Shown in pieces: positions 27,145-34,219 of a stretch of DNA of 34,219 bases. Position numbers and translations under genes: made by a program. The DNA is from an uncultured Flavobacteriaceae bacterium. GTDB lineage: Bacteria; Bacteroidota; Bacteroidia; Flavobacteriales; Flavobacteriaceae. The stretch is from assembly GCA_913020685.1 (NCBI GenBank), contig CAJWAY010000003.1:1-34219 (forward strand), read 5' to 3'. The notes beneath the pieces are model-generated. The model saw only the letters and a program-made list of their open reading frames with translations. It was not told where the DNA came from and searched no databases. Numbering within the stretch: position 1 is the stretch's first letter; each line of letters begins with the position of its first letter.

Positions 27145-27699
27145 ATGAATGAAGAAATCGTAATCATTACCCATACAGCAAAAGAAAGTATGGATTTGTC
27201 TGTAAAACATTTGGAAAAAGAACTTCTAAATATCAGAGCAGGAAAGGCAAACCCTGTAATGTTAAACGCTGTAATGGTAGAATATTATGGAACCCCTACC
27301 CCATTAAATCAAGTGGCCAATGTAAATACACCTGACGGAAGAACCCTAAGCATACAACCATGGGAAAAGGCTTTATTACCCGAAATTGAAAAGGGGATCT
27401 TACAAGCCGACTTAGGCTTTAATCCAATGAACAATGGAGAATCGCTAATTATCAATATACCCCCACTTACAGAGGAGCGCAGAAAAGAATTGGTAAAATT
27501 GGTAAAAGCAGAGGTCGAAAACACTAAGATAGCCGTCAGAAATGCCCGAAAAGATGCCAATAACGAGATCAAAAAAACCGATAGTTCAGAAGACCTCCAA
27601 AAAAATGCTGAAATAGACATTCAAGAATTAACCAATCAATACATTAATAAAGTAGACAAAATTCTTAACGTCAAGGAAAATGAAATTTTAACTTTATAG
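27145..27699 (+). CDS. frr: Ribosome recycling factor
   Basis: 'LNIRAGKANPVMLNAVMVEYYGTPTPLNQVANVNTPDGRTLSIQPWEK', 'LTEERRKELVKLVKAEVENTKIAVRNARKDAN'. Confidence 0.97.
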   Translation: MNEEIVIITHTAKESMDLSVKHLEKELLNIRAGKANPVMLNAVMVEYYGTPTPLNQVANVNTPDGRTLSIQPWEKALLPEIEKGILQADLGFNPMNNGESLIINIPPLTEERRKELVKLVKAEVENTKIAVRNARKDANNEIKKTDSSEDLQKNAEIDIQELTNQYINKVDKILNVKENEILTL

Positions 27700-27729
27700 A
27701 ATGCCCAACTATGCTGTTGTCTTAAGATA

Positions 27730-30066
27730 ATGAGGCGTAAAAATAATTTTTGGGGTTTTGTTGCGAACTTTATTCTAAGAAATCGCCTTCATATCATTGG
27801 GTTGATCTTATTAATCACTATTTTTTTAAGTCTACAATGGAAATACATCCGGTTTACTTATACAGAGGCAAATCTTTTGCCCAGTAAACATCCAGAAAAT
27901 ATCGATTATGATGCATTTGTAAAAATATTTGGTGAAGAAGGAAATTTATTGGTTATCGCCCTCAAAGAAGAAGAATTTTTTGAACCCAGAATTTTTGAGA
28001 AATGGATCTCCCTAAACGAAAAAATAGAATCCTTTCCAGAGGTACATTTTACTCTATCCACCAACAATGTTAAAGAATTAGTCAAGGACGAAAACATAAA
28101 ATCATTTGTGCTCAAACCAGTTTTTGATGTATCAGATTATGAGCTTATTGACATTAAAAAATTCAAACAAAAACTCCTTTTGGAACTCCCGTTTTACAAA
28201 AACATACTCTATAATAATAGTGGTAAGACAATTCGATCTACCATATATATGGATAAAAAAATCGTAAATACAATTCAGCGTAAAGAGTTTGTGTTTAAAA
28301 CCTTTCTCCCCCTAATTACCACTTTTGAAAAGGAAACAGGTCTAGATGTCAAAATCTCTGGCATGCCCTTCATCAGAACTTTGAACGCCCAAAATATCGT
28401 AGATGAAATCGGCATTTTTGTCATCTCAGCCATGATTTTAACCAGTCTGATTTTTTTTCTTTTCTTCAGATCTTTCAGAGCTACATTTATCTCCATGTTT
28501 GTTGTATTAATCGGGGTTATGTGGGCCTTTGGAATTTTGGGTTTGCTTAGTTATGAAATTACCATTCTGACTGCACTTATCCCTCCTTTGATTATTGTAA
28601 TTGGTGTCCCCAATTGTATTTTTTTAATCAACAAATACCAACAAGAAATTGCAAAACATGGAAACATGTTTAAATCCCTACAGAGGGTAATTATGAAAAT
28701 TGGTAATGCCACACTAATGACCAACCTAACTACAGCATCAGGTTTCGCTACTTTTATTCTGACCGACAGTAAAGTATTAAAAGAATTTGGGATTGTTGCA
28801 TCTATCAATATCATTATAATTTTTTTACTCTCTCTGTTAATCATACCCATTGCATACAGTTTTATGTCTCTGCCTAGTAAAAAACATCTAAAACACCTTA
28901 ATAATTTATACCTTAAAAAGTTTATTAACTGGCTTGAAAATAGTGTAATGTATAAAAGAATCAATGTTTATATCATCTCAATAGTCAGTTTGGCAATAGG
29001 TATCATTGGGATTTACCAAATAAATATTTCGGCAAGTATTATTGAAGACATGCCGAAAAAATCTCAGTTTTTTAAGGATATTCTTTTCTTTGATGATGAA
29101 TTTAATGGTATCGTTCCAATAGAAATAATTGTTGATTCCCAAAGGAAAGGTGGGGCAACTAGACTATCTACCCTGAAAAGGATTGACAAGCTTGAACAAT
29201 ACATCGAAGATATTCCTGAACTTTCTGCTCCTATATCAACGGTCAGAGGTTTCAAGTTCTTCAAACAAGCCTACTACAATGGTAACCCGAAATATTATAA
29301 GCTTCCAACATCTCAAGAAAATTCTTTTATAACTCGTTATCTCAAAAATCTCAATAACTCAAATGGTTTGATGGGAAATTATGTTGACAGCAATTCTCAA
29401 TTCAACAGAATAACTACTTTTATGAAAGATATTCCCTCAGATCGCATCGAGGAAATTGAGGAGGATTTGATAAAAAAAATCGACAAAATATTTCCTCCTG
29501 ATCTCTACAAAGTCAAGTTAACCGGAAAAACTTTGTTGTACCTAAAAGGGACTTATTACCTGATTCGAAATTTAATTTTCTCCTTATCATTGGCTATCTT
29601 ATTGATTGCACTTTTTATGGCCTATATGTTCAAGTCCCCTAAAATGATAGTTATTTCATTGATTCCTAATTTATTACCACTAATTATTACAGCTGGTGTA
29701 ATGGGTTTTTCAGGTATTCCTCTAAAACCGTCAACTATTTTAGTCTTTAGTATTGCATTTGGAATTTCGGTAGATGATACTATACATTTCCTGGCTAAGT
29801 ATAGACAAGAATTAATCGCCAATAATAGGAAAGTCAAAGCTGCGGTTTATATTTCATTGAGAGAGACAGCAGTAAGCATGTTTTATACTTCAATTGTATT
29901 GTTCTTTGGATTTGCTGTATTTATGAGTTCAAATTTTGGAGGTACTGTAGCACTAGGTGGACTGGTTTCTGTCACCCTTCTTTTTGCCATGCTAGCTAAT
30001 TTGATCCTTCTTCCTTCCCTACTGCTTTCAATAGATGATCCTAATAAAAATGAAAATGTATTATAA
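27730..30066 (+). CDS. MMPL/RND-superfamily transporter permease
   Basis: Two repeats of large extracytoplasmic loop plus TM bundle; 'IPPLIIVIGVPNCIFLINKYQQE', 'SIAFGISVDDTIHFLAKYRQEL'. Confidence 0.9.
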   Translation: MRRKNNFWGFVANFILRNRLHIIGLILLITIFLSLQWKYIRFTYTEANLLPSKHPENIDYDAFVKIFGEEGNLLVIALKEEEFFEPRIFEKWISLNEKIESFPEVHFTLSTNNVKELVKDENIKSFVLKPVFDVSDYELIDIKKFKQKLLLELPFYKNILYNNSGKTIRSTIYMDKKIVNTIQRKEFVFKTFLPLITTFEKETGLDVKISGMPFIRTLNAQNIVDEIGIFVISAMILTSLIFFLFFRSFRATFISMFVVLIGVMWAFGILGLLSYEITILTALIPPLIIVIGVPNCIFLINKYQQEIAKHGNMFKSLQRVIMKIGNATLMTNLTTASGFATFILTDSKVLKEFGIVASINIIIIFLLSLLIIPIAYSFMSLPSKKHLKHLNNLYLKKFINWLENSVMYKRINVYIISIVSLAIGIIGIYQINISASIIEDMPKKSQFFKDILFFDDEFNGIVPIEIIVDSQRKGGATRLSTLKRIDKLEQYIEDIPELSAPISTVRGFKFFKQAYYNGNPKYYKLPTSQENSFITRYLKNLNNSNGLMGNYVDSNSQFNRITTFMKDIPSDRIEEIEEDLIKKIDKIFPPDLYKVKLTGKTLLYLKGTYYLIRNLIFSLSLAILLIALFMAYMFKSPKMIVISLIPNLLPLIITAGVMGFSGIPLKPSTILVFSIAFGISVDDTIHFLAKYRQELIANNRKVKAAVYISLRETAVSMFYTSIVLFFGFAVFMSSNFGGTVALGGLVSVTLLFAMLANLILLPSLLLSIDDPNKNENVL

Positions 30067-30160
30067 GTATTAAAAATCAAAATTATTTCTCTTAGCAGTC
30101 AAAGAAACCCAAAATCTTTTATGTAAATAAACCTATCTTTACGCTGAAAATATTTTCACG

Positions 30161-31594
30161 ATGAAATACCCTCGACTAGCGGAATTATTGAATCAACCCG
30201 AAAAACACAATACCGTAGTGGTCAGGGGTTGGGTAAGAACATTTCGTGCCAACCGATTTATTGCACTCAATGATGGTTCCACGATTGAAAACCTTCAATG
30301 TGTTGTAGATTTTGAAAATACTGATGAAAACCTGCTCAAAAAAATCAATACAGGTGCTGCGATTGAGATTTCGGGAAAACTGGTTAAAAGCATGGGTAAG
30401 GGACAATCACTAGAAGTATTAGTCGATTCGATTATGATTCTAGGTGAAGCCGATCCAGATATGTATCCAATTCAACCAAAAAAACATAGTTTTGAATTCC
30501 TGAGAGAAAAAGCACACCTTAGGGTAAGAACATCAACTATTAGCGCTGTAATGCGGATTCGATCTGCACTTTCTTTTGCCATACATCAATTTTTTCAAGG
30601 TAAGGGTTTTTATTATATCCATACTCCAATCATCACTGGTAGCGATGCCGAGGGAGCTGGAGAAATGTTCCGAGTATCGGTTCTAGACCCTATAAAACCT
30701 CCGAAAAATTCCGATGGTAGGGTAGATTTCAAACAAGACTTTTTTGGAAAAGAAACAAACCTTACCGTCTCTGGACAACTCGAAGCCGAAACTTATGCTC
30801 AAGGATTGGGGAATGTCTACACTTTTGGGCCAACATTTAGAGCAGAAAATTCAAACACCTCCCGACACTTGGCTGAGTTTTGGATGATTGAGCCAGAAAT
30901 GGCTTTCTACGAGTTGGACGACAATATGGACTTGGCTGAAGAATTTATCAAGTTTACACTCGATTATATTTTGAAAAATTGTGATAAAGATTTAACTTTT
31001 CTCAACCACCGTTTTGCTGATGAAGAAAAATCAAAGCCACAAAATCAAAGGAGTTCAATGGGATTAGTTGAAAAAATAAAGTTTGTCGTCGAAAATAAAT
31101 TTAAGAGGGTTTCCTATACTGATGCTTTTAATATCCTAAAAAAATCCAAACCCAACAAGAAGAAAAAATTCGACCATTTGATCGAAGAATGGGGAACGGA
31201 TTTACAAAGTGAACACGAACGTTATTTGGTTGAAAAACACTTCAACGCACCTGTAATTCTGTTCGATTATCCCGCGAAAATTAAAGCCTTTTACATGCGG
31301 ATGAATGAAGATCAAAAAACTGTTAGAGCAATGGATATTCTCTTTCCTGGCATTGGTGAAATTGTAGGAGGGTCGCAAAGAGAAGAGCGACTTGATGTTT
31401 TGGAAAAGAGAATTGAAGAGCTAGGAATTGACACTGAAGAGCTATGGTGGTATCTTGATCTGAGACGCTATGGAAGTGCACCTCATAGTGGATTTGGACT
31501 TGGATTTGAACGTTTGGTACTTTTTGCTACCGGTATGTCCAACATCAGAGATGTCATTCCATTTCCACGAACACCGCAAAACGCTACGTTCTAA
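30161..31594 (+). CDS. asnS: Asparaginyl-tRNA synthetase
   Basis: 'VVRGWVRTFRANRFIALNDGST', 'FHTP'-type class II motif 'FYYIHTPIITGSDAEGAGEMF', 'TFGPTFRAENSNTSRHLAEFWMIEPEMAF', 'GFGLGFERLVLFATGMSNIRDVIPFPRTP'. Confidence 0.96.
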   Translation: MKYPRLAELLNQPEKHNTVVVRGWVRTFRANRFIALNDGSTIENLQCVVDFENTDENLLKKINTGAAIEISGKLVKSMGKGQSLEVLVDSIMILGEADPDMYPIQPKKHSFEFLREKAHLRVRTSTISAVMRIRSALSFAIHQFFQGKGFYYIHTPIITGSDAEGAGEMFRVSVLDPIKPPKNSDGRVDFKQDFFGKETNLTVSGQLEAETYAQGLGNVYTFGPTFRAENSNTSRHLAEFWMIEPEMAFYELDDNMDLAEEFIKFTLDYILKNCDKDLTFLNHRFADEEKSKPQNQRSSMGLVEKIKFVVENKFKRVSYTDAFNILKKSKPNKKKKFDHLIEEWGTDLQSEHERYLVEKHFNAPVILFDYPAKIKAFYMRMNEDQKTVRAMDILFPGIGEIVGGSQREERLDVLEKRIEELGIDTEELWWYLDLRRYGSAPHSGFGLGFERLVLFATGMSNIRDVIPFPRTPQNATF

Positions 31595-31623
31595 TTTTTT
31601 CAGCTCTCTTGACTTTTTTTATC

Positions 31624-31645
31624 TTTATGAAAGCTTTTTCATAAA
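31624..31645. repeat. Perfect 9-bp inverted repeat TTTATGAAA-GCTT-TTTCATAAA directly abutting the rpoN ATG
   Basis: Arms at 31624-31632 and 31637-31645, 4-nt loop; rpoN ATG begins at 31646. Confidence 0.85.
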
Positions 31646-33100
31646 ATGTTAAAACAACAGCTCCAAACCAAGCTCTCTCAAAAACTATCTCCTCAACAAA
31701 TTCAGTTGATGAAGCTGATTCAATTGTCTACTTTAGACCTAGAACAACGCATTCAGTCTGAAATTGGTGAAAATCCAGCACTTGAAAAAGGGAAAGAGTT
31801 AAATGATAGTGAAATAGAAATCAACGATCCCTATGATGATTATCAGAATGATCAAAAAATAGATACAGAAGATATCGATATTGACACCTATTTGAGTGAC
31901 GATGAGGTACCTAACTATAGAATACAATCCAACAATCAATCGGGTGATGATGAAAATAGAGACATTCCTTTTTCAGGGGGGACTAGTTTTCACGAATACC
32001 TAGAAAGTCAATTACAAAATTTAATTCTCTCTGCAAAAGAACGTCCCATTGCCGAGTTTCTGATTGGCAGTATCGATAATAGCGGCTACCTAAGAAGATC
32101 TGAAGAGGATATATTAGACGATTTGGCTTTTACCCAAAATATAATTGTGCATAGGGAAGACCTCAAACAAATCCTCAGAAAAATTCAATCAATGGATCCT
32201 CCAGGAGTTGGTGCAAGGTCCCTTCAAGAATGCCTATCTCTGCAATTGGCACGAAAAGAAAAAATTCGCCCAGAGGTAGATCTCGCTCGTCAAATCATAG
32301 ATACTGCCTTCGATGAATTTTCAAGGAAACACTATCACAAACTGCAAGATCGATTCAACTTAACTGAAGCTGAATTAAGAAATGTTTTTAATGAGATTGC
32401 CAAGTTAAATCCGAAACCAGGGGGTGCTCTCTCACACAGTGCACATAACAATCACATAGTACCAGATTTCATTTTAACTATTGAAAATGGAACTCTAAAA
32501 GTAACATTGAACCGAAGGAATGCCCCTGAATTAAGAATTTCTAGAAATTATAAGGAAATGCTTTCTGGATATGCTCATGCTCCAAGTAAAAATAAATCAC
32601 AACAAGAAGCAGTACTTTTTATCAAACAAAAACTAGATGCAGCCAAGTGGTTTATCGATGCCATAGAACAGAGGCACCAAACGCTTTTTCTCACCATAAA
32701 TGCTATCGTAGACTACCAAAGTCATTATTTTTTGACAGGAGACGAACAAAAGTTAAAACCTATGATCTTAAAAGATATTGCCGACAAAATAGATTTGGAT
32801 ATTTCAACAATATCGAGAGTAGCCAATAGTAAATACATAGATACACCCTATGGTATAAAGCTGTTAAAAAGTCTTTTTTCTGAAGGAATGAAAAACATAG
32901 ATGGAGAAGATGTATCAACAATTGAAATCAAAAAAATTCTAGAAAATCTAATATCTAATGAAAATAAAAAAAATCCCTTAGCTGATCAAGCACTGTCTGC
33001 ATTACTCAAGGATAAGGGTTACAAAGTAGCAAGGAGAACTGTTGCCAAGTACAGGGAACAAATGGATATCCCAGTAGCTAGACTCAGAAAATCAATCTAA
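31646..33100 (+). CDS. rpoN: RNA polymerase sigma-54 factor
   Basis: N-terminal 'LSQKLSPQQIQLMKLIQLSTLDLEQRIQSEIGENPALE', RpoN box 'ARRTVAKYREQMDIPVARLRK'. Confidence 0.97.
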   Translation: MLKQQLQTKLSQKLSPQQIQLMKLIQLSTLDLEQRIQSEIGENPALEKGKELNDSEIEINDPYDDYQNDQKIDTEDIDIDTYLSDDEVPNYRIQSNNQSGDDENRDIPFSGGTSFHEYLESQLQNLILSAKERPIAEFLIGSIDNSGYLRRSEEDILDDLAFTQNIIVHREDLKQILRKIQSMDPPGVGARSLQECLSLQLARKEKIRPEVDLARQIIDTAFDEFSRKHYHKLQDRFNLTEAELRNVFNEIAKLNPKPGGALSHSAHNNHIVPDFILTIENGTLKVTLNRRNAPELRISRNYKEMLSGYAHAPSKNKSQQEAVLFIKQKLDAAKWFIDAIEQRHQTLFLTINAIVDYQSHYFLTGDEQKLKPMILKDIADKIDLDISTISRVANSKYIDTPYGIKLLKSLFSEGMKNIDGEDVSTIEIKKILENLISNENKKNPLADQALSALLKDKGYKVARRTVAKYREQMDIPVARLRKSI

Positions 33101-33763
33101 TCAAAGAATATAAAAAATTAATCCAAGCTTGATGGTTTGAATATGTGGATATTTTCCATCCAAAAACTTTACCTCAGATTGATAAATAGAATTTATGTCG
33201 TATTCAAAATATATATTCCAAGTATTATATCCCATGCTAAGAAATACCACAGTATTGGTATTTTTAATAAAATCACTTTGGAATGATTTTCCGTAAAAAG
33301 GCCTATAATTTTCGCCAAAATTAAACATATATTTCATCCCCCCATAGACACGCCAAAAATCAGTCCGGTCTGGAGTAGATGTCCTGACTCGAAACGAAAG
33401 TGGTATAACAAGTGAGGAATAAGTCTGACTGTTCTCGTCATTATCTTTGATAGAAAAAATCAGATGATTATCATCGGAAACTAAATTAAGATTAGAAATC
33501 AGTCGGTTATATGCGTATCCAACACCTAAGCCTATTGCTATTCCTCCATCATCATTCAATGGAATGTCCCTCACAAAACCAACTTGGAAATTGTTTGAAA
33601 AACCATTTTGTTTGAAACCATTGATGTTTTCCTTTTGTAGTTGTAGTCCGAAACTAATGTAAAACTGGTCTTCCCTGTATTTTGTTGATAGGCTGTCTCG
33701 CTGGGCTGAGGCTTTATAAGCAACCAATAAAAAGCTTAGAAAAAACACAAGACGAATTAACAT
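33101..33763 (-). CDS. Outer-membrane beta-barrel (porin-family/PorT-like) protein
   Basis: Signal peptide 'MLIRLVFFLSFLLVAYKASAQ', alternating aromatic beta-strand pattern, terminal 'TIKLGLIFYIL' with an aromatic-rich C-terminal strand. Confidence 0.75.
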   Translation of the reverse strand: MLIRLVFFLSFLLVAYKASAQRDSLSTKYREDQFYISFGLQLQKENINGFKQNGFSNNFQVGFVRDIPLNDDGGIAIGLGVGYAYNRLISNLNLVSDDNHLIFSIKDNDENSQTYSSLVIPLSFRVRTSTPDRTDFWRVYGGMKYMFNFGENYRPFYGKSFQSDFIKNTNTVVFLSMGYNTWNIYFEYDINSIYQSEVKFLDGKYPHIQTIKLGLIFYIL

Positions 33764-33809
33764 TTTTACTACTATTTACCACTAAAATAAAATACTCAAA
33801 CTATGGTGT

Positions 33810-33838
33810 AAAAAAAAAGGTGCCACAAAGGCACCTTT
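33810..33838 (-). terminator. Intrinsic terminator for the exbD-like gene
   Basis: On the minus strand: AAAGGTGCC-TTTGT-GGCACCTTT followed by a T tract; 9-bp perfect stem just downstream of the exbD stop. Confidence 0.85.
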
Positions 33839-33853
33839 AATTTTTATAGAAAA

Positions 33854-34219
33854 TTAATTAATATTTTGAGAGTAATCTCCGACACGAGTGGTATAATTAA
33901 TTTTCAAGGCATTAACTTTTCTGAGTTCTTGCTTAATATCTGAAATCAAACCCATCTTGGTGTTACCATCTACTTTTAGTGCAGTAGTCAAAACATTTTG
34001 CAATTCCTGACGTTTTGAGGCACGTTCTGAAAGGACGAATGCTCCTACCTCAGCAACGGTTGCAAATTTATCATTGAGCTGAATACGGGGTTGGGTCCCA
34101 TATTTGTCTGTATAGCGACTAGAAGGCTCTCCAGCGTATATATACATCACTCTGTCTTTCTTATCCAACTTCTGAATTTGATCCGCAGCAGGCAATTGAT
34201 TTTTGACCATTAAAGTACT
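33854..34219 (-). CDS. ExbD/TolR-family biopolymer transporter, C-terminal part (N-terminus beyond window)
   Basis: 'MYIYAGEPSSRYTDKYGTQPRIQLNDKFATVAEVGAFVLSERA...MGLISDIKQELRKVNALKINYTTR'. The frame stays open to the window edge; the M in the ORF track is internal. Confidence 0.75.
   Translation of the reverse strand, partial: STLMVKNQLPAADQIQKLDKKDRVMYIYAGEPSSRYTDKYGTQPRIQLNDKFATVAEVGAFVLSERASKRQELQNVLTTALKVDGNTKMGLISDIKQELRKVNALKINYTTRVGDYSQNIN

Noticed and set aside
28551-28964. 137-aa minus-strand ORF inside the MMPL transporter gene
   Set aside because: Antisense to a well-supported membrane protein gene; a shadow of hydrophobic codons.
1-34219. CRISPR arrays, insertion sequences, phage genes, defence systems, tRNA/rRNA genes
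   Set aside because: No direct-repeat arrays, transposase/integrase motifs, defence-gene motifs or cloverleaf tRNA-like sequences were seen; gene content is core metabolism.

Overview
The window is a gene-dense, AT-rich chromosomal segment of a Bacteroidota bacterium, most likely Flavobacteriia. The lineage call rests on DUF4271/DUF4296/DUF3098-type proteins, a T9SS type A sorting domain, a mevalonate pathway with a GYDIA-type GHMP kinase, and TAnnTTTG-type -7 promoter boxes. I can support about 36 protein-coding genes. Nearly all are housekeeping: a pseudouridine synthase (partial), mvaD plus a GHMP kinase, a ferredoxin/reductase/NifU-C/Mrp cluster, trmB plus an alkyltransferase-like protein, a PhoR/PhoB-type two-component system, a LuxE-like protein, tyrS, pyrC, a DPM-type glycosyltransferase, hemD, an Lrp regulator, leuS plus a SemiSWEET, ftsX, uppP, truB, nadABC, pyrH, frr, an MMPL/RND transporter, asnS, rpoN, an outer-membrane barrel protein and a partial ExbD. 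I see no mobile elements, CRISPR arrays, rRNA or tRNA genes. The item most worth a second look is a ~111-aa protein that is essentially a signal peptide plus a bare T9SS C-terminal sorting domain. It sits 12 nt upstream of a LuxE-like gene and is divergent from a histidine kinase with almost no periplasmic domain. Other observations: frequent TTG starts, very short predicted 5' leaders, perfect inverted repeats at the rpoN, trmB and DPM/DUF4271 promoters, a tandemly duplicated -7 box before pyrH, an A11 tract in the ferredoxin reductase gene, and several convergent gene pairs with overlapping or abutting stop codons and no terminator. No convincing wholly new multi-gene system was found.
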